From an uncultured Eubacteriales bacterium (GTDB taxonomy: Bacteria; Bacillota; Clostridia; Oscillospirales; Oscillospiraceae), in assembly GCA_900545515.1 (NCBI GenBank), contig UQZA01000004.1:54770-118769 (forward strand): a DNA stretch of 64,000 nt, read 5' to 3'. This document shows positions 36,644 through 45,183 of the stretch, one piece after another (position 1 is the first letter of the stretch; each line of letters begins with the position of its first letter). The notes below the pieces were generated by a model. It saw only the letters and a program-made list of their open reading frames with translations. It made no database searches and was not told the DNA's origin. Both the position numbers and the translations under genes were made by a program.

Positions 36644-38139
36644 TGCTTGGCGACAAGAGAAGCAATTCCATATTTGCCGCGCCCCCGGCCGCCGCCCCGG
36701 CGGAGGCCAAGCCGGAGCAGGCCGAGGTGCATGACATCTCCTTCGAGGAAAATACCGGAAGGACTATTTTTGCGGAAACCAAGGTCGCCCCCAAGGCGAG
36801 CGATGTCTTCTTCGCTCCCCAGGCCGAGGGGATGCCTTTCGCGGAGGTTCTCACTCAGGTACAGTCCTACCTCTCCGGTACCTATGCCACCCTGATCACA
36901 GAGAGCGGCAACGAGGCCAAGGAGCAGATGAAGCGCCGGATCGCCCGCTATTTGCAGGACAATCGCATGGCGGTGGACGGCATGAGCCAGAGCGAGCTGG
37001 TGGATGCCCTTTATACGGAGATGGCCGAGTATGGGTTTCTGACCAAGTACATCTTCGCCGACGGCATCGAGGAGATCGATATCAATTCCTGGCGCGACAT
37101 TGAGATCCAGTATTCCGACGGCCGCACCGTCAAGCTGGAGGAACACTTCGACTCCCCGGACCACGCGGCCAATGTCATCCGCCGTATGCTCCAGAACTCC
37201 GGCAAGGTGCTGGACAATGCCAGTCCCATCATCACCTCCCGTCTGGCCAAGAACATCCGTGTTTCGGTCATTAAGACCCCGGTGCTGGACGAGGACGCGG
37301 GCGTCGCGGCCTCCATCCGAATCGTCAACCCCAAGAATCTGACCAAGGAGGACTTTGTGGGCAGCGGCACCGCCACGGAGGAAATGCTGGATTTCCTGTC
37401 CGCCTGCCTGCGCTACGGCGTCTCTATCTGTGTGGCAGGCGCGACCAGCTCCGGCAAGACCACCGTGGCGGGCTGGCTCCTGTCCACCATCCCTGACCGC
37501 AAGCGGATCTTCACCATCGAGGACGGCTCCCGTGAGCTTCAGCTCATCCGGGAGCAGAACGGCAGGGTGGTCAACTCCGTCGTCCACACCCAGACCCGCG
37601 ACAGCGAGAACGAGCGGCAGCGCATCGACCAGATCGCGCTGCTGGACATCGCCCTTCGTTTCAATCCTGATATCATCGCTGTGGGCGAGATGCGCGGCCC
37701 AGAGGCCAATGCCGCCCAGGAGGCCGCCCGCGTGGGCGTGGCCGTTCTCACCACCATCCACTCCAGCTCCAGCGAGGGCACTTATCGCCGCATGGTATCC
37801 CTGTGCAAGCGGGCCGTGGATACCCCTGACGATACACTCATGGGCTATGTCACCGAGGCATATCCCATTGTGGTCTACTGCCGCCAGCTGGAGAACAAGG
37901 AGCGCCGCATCACCAATATCTCCGAGTGCGAGATCCTACCGGATGGGAGCCGACGGCTTCACAAGCTCTACGAGTACAACATTACCGAAAACCGTCTGGA
38001 GGGCGACCGGTTCATCATTGAGGGACACCACCAGAAGTGCGAGGAGATGTCCGAGAGCCTGCAGCGCCGCTTTATCGAGAACGGTATGCCCCGCGGTGAG
38101 CTGGAGCAGTTCATCCAGGGAAAGGAGGAAACTGCATGA
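36643..38139 (+). CDS. CpaF/TadA secretion ATPase
   Basis: A 498-residue type II/IV secretion ATPase. A Pro/Ala-rich N-tail is followed by the N-domain and the ATPase core: Walker A 'GATSSGKTTVAGWLLSTIPD' (about residue 265), Asp box 'IFTIEDGSRELQL', Walker B 'NPDIIAVGEMRGPEA', His box 'AVLTTIHSSSSEGTYRRM'. It powers pilin assembly with TadB and TadC. Length and order are typical of Tad loci. Confidence 0.92.
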   Translation: MLGDKRSNSIFAAPPAAAPAEAKPEQAEVHDISFEENTGRTIFAETKVAPKASDVFFAPQAEGMPFAEVLTQVQSYLSGTYATLITESGNEAKEQMKRRIARYLQDNRMAVDGMSQSELVDALYTEMAEYGFLTKYIFADGIEEIDINSWRDIEIQYSDGRTVKLEEHFDSPDHAANVIRRMLQNSGKVLDNASPIITSRLAKNIRVSVIKTPVLDEDAGVAASIRIVNPKNLTKEDFVGSGTATEEMLDFLSACLRYGVSICVAGATSSGKTTVAGWLLSTIPDRKRIFTIEDGSRELQLIREQNGRVVNSVVHTQTRDSENERQRIDQIALLDIALRFNPDIIAVGEMRGPEANAAQEAARVGVAVLTTIHSSSSEGTYRRMVSLCKRAVDTPDDTLMGYVTEAYPIVVYCRQLENKERRITNISECEILPDGSRRLHKLYEYNITENRLEGDRFIIEGHHQKCEEMSESLQRRFIENGMPRGELEQFIQGKEETA

Positions 38140-39065
38140 CAATGATCCAACTAATCGCCTGCATCGGCATGATCGCCGGGCTTTTTATGGTGCTGGGGAT
38201 CTCCCCCACAGAAATGAGCGACAGCATCTTCTCCCGGCTGACTGCCGCCCCCGGCAGCATCCGGGCGGATATCAACGAGACGACCAAGCGAAAAAAGGCT
38301 GGCTTCTTCCGCCGGGAGATCACGGAAGCCCAGGCGGTGCTGGCCGCATCCGGGCGTGAGGGGAAGTTTCCCATGGTGTGCATGGCCTCCCTGGTGCTGT
38401 TTGCCCTGGGCGCCTGCATCGCCATTCTTGCCGGAAATGCCTTCCTTGTCCCTGTGCTGGCCGTCGGATTTATGCTGGCGCCGTTCTGGTATGTCAAGCT
38501 GACAGCCGGCAGTTTCAAAAAGGATGTGGCCGCAGAGCTGGAAACGGCGCTGTCGGTCATCACCACCGCCTACCTGAGAACAGAGAACTTCCAGCAAGCC
38601 GTAGAGGAGAACATCCGCTACCTGCACCACCCGGTGCAGGATGTGTTCCAGCGGTTCCTCACCCGCATCAAGCACATTGACCCGGACATGGACGCCGCAC
38701 TTCATGACCTGAAATATGCCATCGGCAATGAGGTATGGCAGGAGTGGTGCGAAGCGGTGATGGCGTGTCAGACAGACCGCAGCCTGAAAAGCACCCTGAC
38801 TCCCATCGTCAGCAAGCTGTCGGACATGAGAGTAGTCAACGGAGAGCTGGAAAATCTGGTCTTCGGCCCCCGCAAGGAATTCGTCACCATGGCGATCCTG
38901 GTGCTGATCAATATTCCGCTGGTGCGGTTCATCAACACCGATTGGTACCACACCCTGGTAGACACCGTTCCCGGCCAGATGGTCATCGCCGTCTGCATCG
39001 CAGCCGTATTCGTGTCCTTTGCCTTCGTGGTGAAGCTGACGCAGCCTATTGAGTATCGGAGGTGA
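38136..39065 (+). CDS. TadB-like pilus platform protein
   Basis: A 309-residue membrane protein with type II secretion F (GspF) domain character: N-terminal helix, cytoplasmic helical bundle ('ELETALSVITTAYLRTENFQ', 'WQEWCEAVMACQTDRSLKST') and C-terminal membrane helices. It forms the inner-membrane platform with TadC. ATGA overlap with cpaF. Confidence 0.85.
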   Translation: MTMIQLIACIGMIAGLFMVLGISPTEMSDSIFSRLTAAPGSIRADINETTKRKKAGFFRREITEAQAVLAASGREGKFPMVCMASLVLFALGACIAILAGNAFLVPVLAVGFMLAPFWYVKLTAGSFKKDVAAELETALSVITTAYLRTENFQQAVEENIRYLHHPVQDVFQRFLTRIKHIDPDMDAALHDLKYAIGNEVWQEWCEAVMACQTDRSLKSTLTPIVSKLSDMRVVNGELENLVFGPRKEFVTMAILVLINIPLVRFINTDWYHTLVDTVPGQMVIAVCIAAVFVSFAFVVKLTQPIEYRR

Positions 39066-39069
39066 GGAA

Positions 39070-39942
39070 ATGGGCGCACTTTTATTTCTGTTCGGGACCG
39101 TTCTGGCCGCCGGACTGTATTTTGTCCTTGCCGACCTGCTGAAAATCCCTCGGCTGGCTACGGAACGCGCGCTCATCTCTGCCGGACGGAGGGAGCGGAG
39201 CCTGGTCAAAGCTCTGGAGGCGCTGATCCTCGGCTGGGCGCTGAAGCTGGCGCCGCTGATCCGAATGGACGAATACAAATACCGCCGGCTGGAGAGTAAG
39301 CTCACGGCGGCAGGGTTGGATATGACGCCCCAGGTCTACACGGCTTATTCGATCCTGAAGCCCTGCCTCATCCTGCTCGGCATCATCCCGTGCCTGCTGA
39401 TCCTGCCCATCCTGAGCCCCCTCATCGTGGTGCTGGCCGTTCTGACCTGGTTCAAGGAGAGCCGCCGGGCGGATGAGCTGGTCAAGGCCAGAATGGAGCT
39501 GATCGAGGGCGAACTGCCCCGGTTCGTCGCCACCATCCATCAGGAGCTGGCAGCCAGCCGGGATGTCCTGCGGATTCTGGAGAACTACAAAAAACACGCC
39601 GGAGCTGACTTCGGTCGGGAGCTGGATGTGCTGACTGCGGACATGCGTTCCTCCTCCTATGAAGCGGCGCTCATCCGCTTTGAGGCCAGAATGGGCTCCG
39701 CCATCATTTCGGACATCGTCCGCGGCCTCATCGGCATCCTGCGGGGTGACGACGGGCGAATGTACTTCCAGATGCTGTCCCACGATCTGAAAGCATTGGA
39801 ACTGCAGCGCCTCAAGGCCAAGGCCGCCAAGATCCCGCCCAAGATCCGGGTGTTCAGCTTCATCATGCTCATGTGCTTCATGATGACCTATATCGTCATC
39901 ATCGTGTACCAGATCGTCAATTCTCTGGGAAGCCTGTTCTAA
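39070..39942 (+). CDS. TadC-like pilus platform protein
   Basis: A 290-residue membrane protein, second GspF-type platform subunit. Start at the ATG after CGGAGGTGAGGAA. Hydrophobic segments at the N-terminus, near residues 100-130 and at the C-terminus ('MLMCFMMTYIVIIVYQIVNS') flank a cytoplasmic domain ('ELPRFVATIHQELAASRDVL'). Directly downstream of TadB. Confidence 0.84.
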   Translation: MGALLFLFGTVLAAGLYFVLADLLKIPRLATERALISAGRRERSLVKALEALILGWALKLAPLIRMDEYKYRRLESKLTAAGLDMTPQVYTAYSILKPCLILLGIIPCLLILPILSPLIVVLAVLTWFKESRRADELVKARMELIEGELPRFVATIHQELAASRDVLRILENYKKHAGADFGRELDVLTADMRSSSYEAALIRFEARMGSAIISDIVRGLIGILRGDDGRMYFQMLSHDLKALELQRLKAKAAKIPPKIRVFSFIMLMCFMMTYIVIIVYQIVNSLGSLF

Positions 39943-39953
39943 AGGAGGTCGCC

Positions 39954-40349
39954 ATGAAAAAAATACTGAAACGGCGCTCCGGCGAAGGCTATATCGATGT
40001 ATGCGTCCTGGTGGTGTGTGCCATGCTGGTGCTGGCGCTGGTGGTTCGTGTGCTTCCAGTCTACATTACCAAACAGCAGCTGGACACCTATGCGGTGGAG
40101 CTGGTGCGCGAGGCGGAAATCGCCGGCCGGGTTGGCACGGAGACCACCCGCCGGGCGGCGGCGCTTACCGACAGCACCGGGCTTGACCCCGACATCCGGT
40201 GGTCCACCACCGGACGCATCCAGCTCAATGACGAGGTCACCGTGACCCTGACGCTGGAAACGGATATCGGCCTGTTCGGAGGATTTGGCTCGTTCCCGAT
40301 CACGCTGACGGCTTCTGCTACAGGCAAGTCGGAGGTGTATTGGAAGTGA
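39954..40349 (+). CDS. TadE-like pseudopilin (DUF4320-like)
   Basis: A 131-residue protein after AAAGGAGGTCGCC. A short basic leader 'KKILKRRSGEGYIDVCVLVV' precedes one hydrophobic helix. The G-EGYID junction is the same as in the pilin upstream. The soluble part ends in a beta-rich region ('GLFGGFGSFPITLTASATGK'). It is a probable minor pilin of the Tad pilus. The family name DUF4320 is from memory of related elements. Confidence 0.75.
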   Translation: MKKILKRRSGEGYIDVCVLVVCAMLVLALVVRVLPVYITKQQLDTYAVELVREAEIAGRVGTETTRRAAALTDSTGLDPDIRWSTTGRIQLNDEVTVTLTLETDIGLFGGFGSFPITLTASATGKSEVYWK

Positions 40350-40879
40350 GAAAACCGATCTTTCGCCGTCGCTCCGGCGAGGGCACCCCCATGATCCTTG
40401 CCATCGTGCTGGTCTTGCTGATGCTCTTCTGCGCCATTGCCGAATTCAGCCGTCTGTGGATCATTGCCCAAGGCGTGAAGGAGGCCGCGCAGCAGGCGGT
40501 CATTTCCACCATCAATGACAACTATGACGATGTGTACCACGCCGTCCGCGAGGGATACGCCGCGGGCTGGTATCCGGACGGTACAGGCCGCTGGGATGAG
40601 AGCATTGACACCGGCGATGTGTACGGCCAGCTCTCTGAAACGCTCGGATTGGAAAATACAGCGGGCGGGTATCAGAAAATTTCGGACGGCGAAGTGGAAT
40701 ATACCATCTCCGGCCTGTCCGTGGTTCTGGAAAATAACAGCCTCGGCTCCGGTCAGAGTGAGGGCTATACCGCGCTGGTGGAGATCCATCTGGAGGTGCC
40801 CGTCCGGTTTCTGGGGAATCATTTGCCCGCCGCCAGCATGACTTTGCACACGGAGGCCAAATATGTGCCTCTCTTCTGA
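40340..40879 (+). CDS. TadE/TadG-like minor pilin
   Basis: A 179-residue protein. The start is TTG (40340), or GTG six bases later; the ribosome site CGGAGG fits either. The leader 'FRRRSGEGTPMILAIVLVLL' is again basic-GEG-hydrophobic, but lacks the acidic +5 residue. The ectodomain is about 130 residues. It overlaps the previous gene by 10 bases and is the last pilus gene. Confidence 0.72.
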   Translation: MEVRKPIFRRRSGEGTPMILAIVLVLLMLFCAIAEFSRLWIIAQGVKEAAQQAVISTINDNYDDVYHAVREGYAAGWYPDGTGRWDESIDTGDVYGQLSETLGLENTAGGYQKISDGEVEYTISGLSVVLENNSLGSGQSEGYTALVEIHLEVPVRFLGNHLPAASMTLHTEAKYVPLF

Positions 40880-40962
40880 TCCATCCGGTCTTTTCAATAG
40901 ACTTCCACAGAAAATTGTGGTATTGTCCCATTAATAAGAAAAACACTAAGGAGGCATACACC

Positions 40963-41550
40963 ATGACAGACAAGACAAAGAGGATCGTCCTCATCGCCGT
41001 CTGCTGCCTGCTCTGCGTTGTGGCAGCCATTGGGATCGCCGTCCGGTTCGGCGGCAATGCCGAGATTTCTTCCGGTGTGGTTTCCGATGACCCCACCCAG
41101 AGCGGTGATCCCAATGTGGATATCGACAATAACGGCCAGACTGATCTGGATGTCCAGGTGGAAACGCCGGACGCATCCGAAACTGATCCCGCCCAGGGCG
41201 CAGACTCCAGCGGTCTGGAGCAGACCATCCAGGCAGATCCCGTAAAGCCGGAATCCCCCGAAAAACCGGAAGCACCCGCCGGCACCACCACGCTGCCGGA
41301 TGACCACGACGGAGCGGATGTGCCGGAGGAGGAGCGCAAGACCGAGAATGAAGCGCCGCCCACCTATGAGGAGACTCCCACAGTGGCTCCCACCGAAACG
41401 AAGCCTGCTGCGGGAAGCACCAACAGCTCCGGTCAGGTCTATGTACCCGGCTTTGGCTATGTGGAAAATAGCGGTGAGAACACCGGAGTTCAGGACAACA
41501 ACATGTACGAGAACGGAAATAAGATCGGCGAGATGGGCGGCGGTAATTGA
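40963..41550 (+). CDS. Membrane-anchored Pro/Glu/Thr-rich protein (DUF6550-like)
   Basis: A 195-residue protein after AAGGAGGCATACACC. An N-terminal membrane segment ('IVLIAVCCLLCVVAAIGIAV') is followed by a disordered Asp/Pro/Glu/Thr spacer and a conserved-looking end 'GSTNSSGQVYVPGFGYVENS'. This resembles the DUF6550 proteins of Clostridia elements. Probably a wall-spanning surface component linking the pilus and T4SS modules. Confidence 0.68.
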   Translation: MTDKTKRIVLIAVCCLLCVVAAIGIAVRFGGNAEISSGVVSDDPTQSGDPNVDIDNNGQTDLDVQVETPDASETDPAQGADSSGLEQTIQADPVKPESPEKPEAPAGTTTLPDDHDGADVPEEERKTENEAPPTYEETPTVAPTETKPAAGSTNSSGQVYVPGFGYVENSGENTGVQDNNMYENGNKIGEMGGGN

Positions 41551-41566
41551 CCCCCTCATCCGCAAT

Positions 41567-41603
41567 AACGGCGCAGTCGGAAGTGACTGCGCCGTTTCTA
41601 TTT
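41567..41603 (+). terminator. Terminator-like hairpin
   Basis: Perfect 12-bp stem AACGGCGCAGTC/GACTGCGCCGTT with a 6-base loop, followed by only a weak T-tract (TCTATTTG). Confidence 0.6.
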
Positions 41604-41628
41604 GAAAAAATCGGAAAGGAGAGCACCT

Positions 41629-43383
41629 GTGAAGCGAATCCTTGCTCTTATTCTCTCCGCTGTCCTGATGCTGTCCATCTCTGTACCTGCCTACGCAACC
41701 GGAGATGAAAACATCGATGGCGGTGGCGGCAACATGGGCAGCGGAACATCTACAAGCTATTGGAATCCCGGCATGGATGGCGTCCGTGTATCCGTAATCA
41801 ATGTGGACAGCCACGCCGTAGTGGGCAATGTGATCGATCTGACCAACAAAACACCCGCATCGGGCGTTATTCATTTTGGCAAAGTCAGCAAGCTGTCCTA
41901 TAACGCCGGACGGAGTCTCTCTCCGGTAGTGGGAAACTATAGCTACATCAATCCCTCGCAAAGCCTGCCCCGCATCATCTCCTCCGGCAGCTATCCGGCC
42001 AGCATTGATGCCATCCGCAGCTATTTTACCGATGAACAGGTCATCCGAGCCATCGCAGGATATGTGGGGATGGACTTTGATACGCTGATCTGCGGTGATT
42101 ATAAAATTGTTATCGAGCCGATTGCGTATCTGGTCTATAACGGTGCCAACTACGCTATGACAGCCACGGAAGCCGCGCTCTACGACCAGGTGGTCAGCGG
42201 TGACCTGCGCTATTGGATGGGATCGCTGACCCATCAGAATCTCCCGCTCGCTATCTTTCTGGAGGAAGCTGACCTCGGGTATCCCGCCTGGTCAGGCAGC
42301 ACTACCAGCAAGGTCAGCAATGAGCAGATCATTTCCTCTCTGGGGATTGGTATCGTCCGCTTCAACGATGAGGTGGAGGAACCGGAGGTGGATGAGTTTG
42401 ACTACGAATACCGGGTGGACACCGATGTTATCACCTCGGTGGAGGTGTCCGGCGGGCAGTCAGCCCCGGACAACCCGGTCACCGTGCAGTTTGTGATCGA
42501 AGGCAGCACCTATACCGTCAGCAATGTCTACTATCCGGGCGGCGACAGCCAGCTGGTCTGGGTGAAGTGGCACACCCCCGATGAACCCTGTGTCTGCACC
42601 ATTCAGGTCAGGGTGCTGGGCGGAGGCACGGCGCAAAGCACCATCACCGCCAACATCGTGGATCTGGACGGCAACGACCCGCCCAATCCCGTGGCCGATG
42701 ACCGAAACGACACCTTCACCCTCGCGGATATCCCAGAGAAAGAAGAAGTGTCCTCTGCCTCCTGGGGCATCTGGTCTCCCTGGTGGCAGGAAAATTGGGT
42801 GTGGGTTGAAAACTGGGAGAAGTGCTGGCACACGGATCGGTGGACGGACAGCGAGGGCAAATCCCACACGGACCGCTGGTACCACTGGGTGGACAACGGC
42901 TGGTGGGAGGATCAGGGCTGGTGGGAGTTTGACTATAACGCCTACACAGCCAGCCTGACGGCAACCATGGTCATCACGCCGGACAGCCTATCACCCACGG
43001 CATCTTCCTCTGCGCTCAAGAGCGGATACGGCATCCAGCAGAGCGTTACGGCCAGCGTCAGCACCACGCAGAGTTCTGCCGTGACTGCGGCTCAGAATGC
43101 GGTGACCTATTTCCCGGAGTTCAACTACGAGGGCTTTTGGAGGCTCCTGGACCGAAGCATCAGCGGCAAACGCTCCACCTTCACTTTCAAGGACAATCCA
43201 TACAGCACCTATAATCGTCCGACCCATTTCACGCCGATATGGTATCCCGATGGGAGCTATACGCCGTACACCTGGCTGCTGGACTGCTGGACACCGGCGG
43301 GAATGCTGTCGCTAAACCTCACGGACTCCGTCCGGATTTCCGGAGATCTTTGGGAGGACTGGCATATCGCCCCCACAAATTAA
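41629..43383 (+). CDS. Secreted Trp-rich surface protein
   Basis: A 584-residue exported protein. The GTG start after GGAAAGGAGAGCACCT gives a clean signal peptide ('ILALILSAVLMLSISVPAYA' with cleavage after AYA). The mature part has a beta-rich N-half, an acidic linker near residue 240, and an unusual Trp/Tyr-dense stretch at about residues 380-430 ('WGIWSPWWQENWVWVENWEK', 'DNGWWEDQGWWEFDYNAYTA'). No anchor motif is seen. It may be a mating-surface adhesin or exclusion protein; the function is inferred from position before the VirB2-like gene. Confidence 0.75.
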   Translation: MKRILALILSAVLMLSISVPAYATGDENIDGGGGNMGSGTSTSYWNPGMDGVRVSVINVDSHAVVGNVIDLTNKTPASGVIHFGKVSKLSYNAGRSLSPVVGNYSYINPSQSLPRIISSGSYPASIDAIRSYFTDEQVIRAIAGYVGMDFDTLICGDYKIVIEPIAYLVYNGANYAMTATEAALYDQVVSGDLRYWMGSLTHQNLPLAIFLEEADLGYPAWSGSTTSKVSNEQIISSLGIGIVRFNDEVEEPEVDEFDYEYRVDTDVITSVEVSGGQSAPDNPVTVQFVIEGSTYTVSNVYYPGGDSQLVWVKWHTPDEPCVCTIQVRVLGGGTAQSTITANIVDLDGNDPPNPVADDRNDTFTLADIPEKEEVSSASWGIWSPWWQENWVWVENWEKCWHTDRWTDSEGKSHTDRWYHWVDNGWWEDQGWWEFDYNAYTASLTATMVITPDSLSPTASSSALKSGYGIQQSVTASVSTTQSSAVTAAQNAVTYFPEFNYEGFWRLLDRSISGKRSTFTFKDNPYSTYNRPTHFTPIWYPDGSYTPYTWLLDCWTPAGMLSLNLTDSVRISGDLWEDWHIAPTN

Positions 43384-43405
43384 CAACATACAACGGAGGG
43401 AATTT

Positions 43406-43753
43406 ATGCGTAAATTCAACTATAAGCGCCTGATCGTGATGCTGGTTGTGGTCTTGGCAATGACCTGCCTGATGGCGACCACAGCTTTCGCCGCAGGTAC
43501 CGGGGATGTGGCCGGCGCCGTCGAAAGCACCTGGTCCACTGCATCTACCCAGATCAAGTCGGTGGTCGACAATGTGGTGTTTCCCGCCATCGACCTGATT
43601 CTGGCCGTATTCTTCTTCGCCAAGCTGGGCACCGCCTACTTCGAGTACAGAAAATCCGGCCAATTCGAGTGGGCGGCTCCCGCCATCCTGTTTGCCTGCC
43701 TCGTGTTTACCCTCACTGCACCCATGTATCTCTGGAGCATTATTGGCATCTAA
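43406..43753 (+). CDS. VirB2/TrbC-like conjugal pilin (DUF3852-like)
   Basis: A 115-residue protein: signal peptide ('LIVMLVVVLAMTCLMATTAF', ending AFA-A), then two hydrophobic helices ('VVFPAIDLILAVFFFAKLGT', 'AAPAILFACLVFTLTAPMYL') separated by a charged loop. This is the VirB2/TrbC layout. The start follows CGGAGGGAATTT. In monoderm T4SSs this subunit lines the channel. Confidence 0.75.
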   Translation: MRKFNYKRLIVMLVVVLAMTCLMATTAFAAGTGDVAGAVESTWSTASTQIKSVVDNVVFPAIDLILAVFFFAKLGTAYFEYRKSGQFEWAAPAILFACLVFTLTAPMYLWSIIGI

Positions 43754-43762
43754 GGAGGGTAT

Positions 43763-44188
43763 ATGAACTTTTTCGAGCAAGAGCTTCACAAGATCGTTGC
43801 CCCAAAGTATCCGGACGCCACCTATGTAGGACGAGCCTGCTATGTGCGTCTCGATGAGTTGAATCGGGCAAAGATCCAGTTCGTCACGGGGATCGTCGCA
43901 AATCAATACCATGCCCTTCGCGTTTCCATTCTGAATCGGAACGAAGGCCAGGTGGATGTGCTGCTTCTGAATCTTTCCGACATCCTCGGGAAAAAGCAAA
44001 CCGGCAACCCGAACTTCCGAAATGGGATCAATCCCTACATCTGGGATGACTACGGGAAAGCGGATTGGTATGTCTACCATCCAAACAGCCAGGACTACCA
44101 GCAGCTCACGGATGCGGTGTCGGATTATTTGGAGGTGTTTCAGGAGCAAGCCCAAACCGCTGACCCCCAGTGGCAGCAGACCATGTAA
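43763..44188 (+). CDS. Hypothetical ICE protein with QQTM tail
   Basis: A 141-residue soluble protein after AAGGAGGGTAT. The sequence 'GRACYVRLDELNRAKIQFVT' and 'DYGKADWYVYHPNSQDYQQL' match no family recognised here. The last residues 'DPQWQQTM' use the same codons (CAG CAG ACC ATG TAA) as the relaxase C-terminus. A strong terminator follows. Confidence 0.65.
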   Translation: MNFFEQELHKIVAPKYPDATYVGRACYVRLDELNRAKIQFVTGIVANQYHALRVSILNRNEGQVDVLLLNLSDILGKKQTGNPNFRNGINPYIWDDYGKADWYVYHPNSQDYQQLTDAVSDYLEVFQEQAQTADPQWQQTM

Positions 44189-44197
44189 AGAACTGAC

Positions 44198-44236
44198 CCA
44201 GGGGCCGTACCAGCTGTACGGCCCCTGGCCTTTTAT
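44198..44236 (+). terminator. Intrinsic terminator before the VirB6-like gene
   Basis: Perfect 13-bp stem CCAGGGGCCGTAC/GTACGGCCCCTGG with a 5-base loop, then CCTTTTAT. The stem shares CAGGGGCCGT with the terminator at 30616. Confidence 0.85.
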
Positions 44237-44283
44237 CCCAAGCAGTTGGTGCGGCCTCACACCGAAAAGAGGTGAACGAACCA

Positions 44284-45183
44284 TTGTTTATTTGGGATTT
44301 TGTTGCCGACACCATCCTCGGTCAGATCGTGGATTGGATCTACGGTCAGGTCATGGGCTTTCTCGGAAACTTTTTCGCCGAGATGGGCAACATGGGCGTC
44401 GAGCTGTTCGAACTGAGCTGGGTGCAGAGCATTGTACTGTTTTTCTCTTATCTGGCCTGGGCGCTCTATGTGACCGGTCTTGTGGTGGCCTGTTTTGAGT
44501 GCGGCATCGAGTATTCCTCCGGCAGAGGGAACCTCAAAGAAACTGCTCTGTGTGCCATCAAGGGCTTTATGGCGGTGAGCCTGTTTACGGTTGTGCCGAT
44601 TCGGCTCTATGAGCTTTCCGTTACATTGCAGGCAAGCCTCACCGCGGGGATCACAGGGTATGGCACCTCCATCGGCGAGGCGGCAACCGAGATTGTGGAT
44701 TCACTCAGCGGCATTGATTCGCTGACTGGAATGACCACCGGCTCATACTTCGGCTTTGCTTCCATCACCAGCCCAATCATGCTTTTATTCTGCATCATTC
44801 TGATGGCCTACGCCGTGATAAAGGTCTTCTTCGCAAACCTAAAGCGCGGCGGCATTCTGCTCATTCAAATTGCAGTGGGCAGTCTCTATATGTTCAGCGT
44901 CCCACGCGGTTATACGGATGGTTTCATCCAATGGTGCAAGCAGATCATCGGATTGTGTCTAACCGCCTTCCTGCAATCCACCATTCTCATCGCCGGTCTC
45001 ATGGTATTCAAGGACCATGCCCTCCTTGGCCTTGGTCTGATGCTGTCCGCCGGCGAGATCCCCCGTATTGCCGGCGCCTTTGGTCTGGATACCACCACAA
45101 GAGCCAATATCATGTCTGCAGTCTATACCGCTCAGGCTGCGGTCAATACCACAAGGACCGTTGTTCAGGCGGTAGCCAAATGA
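44284..45183 (+). CDS. VirB6/TrbL-like channel protein
   Basis: A 299-residue polytopic membrane protein with about six hydrophobic segments ('SWVQSIVLFFSYLAWALYVT', 'SPIMLLFCIILMAYAVIKVF', 'LLGLGLMLSAGEIPRIAGAF'), typical of the VirB6/TrbL inner-membrane channel subunit. The start is taken as TTG 9 bases after AGAGGTG; an in-frame GTG inside that ribosome site (44272) is the alternative. The stop overlaps the methyltransferase start (ATGA). Confidence 0.76.
   Translation: MFIWDFVADTILGQIVDWIYGQVMGFLGNFFAEMGNMGVELFELSWVQSIVLFFSYLAWALYVTGLVVACFECGIEYSSGRGNLKETALCAIKGFMAVSLFTVVPIRLYELSVTLQASLTAGITGYGTSIGEAATEIVDSLSGIDSLTGMTTGSYFGFASITSPIMLLFCIILMAYAVIKVFFANLKRGGILLIQIAVGSLYMFSVPRGYTDGFIQWCKQIIGLCLTAFLQSTILIAGLMVFKDHALLGLGLMLSAGEIPRIAGAFGLDTTTRANIMSAVYTAQAAVNTTRTVVQAVAK

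Noticed and set aside
38136..39065. Reading the TadB/TadC/CpaF genes as a type II secretion or competence (Com) system
   Set aside because: Order and the presence of TadZ-, CpaB-like and GEG-type pilins fit a Tad locus; no ComGC-type pseudopilins or GspD are present.
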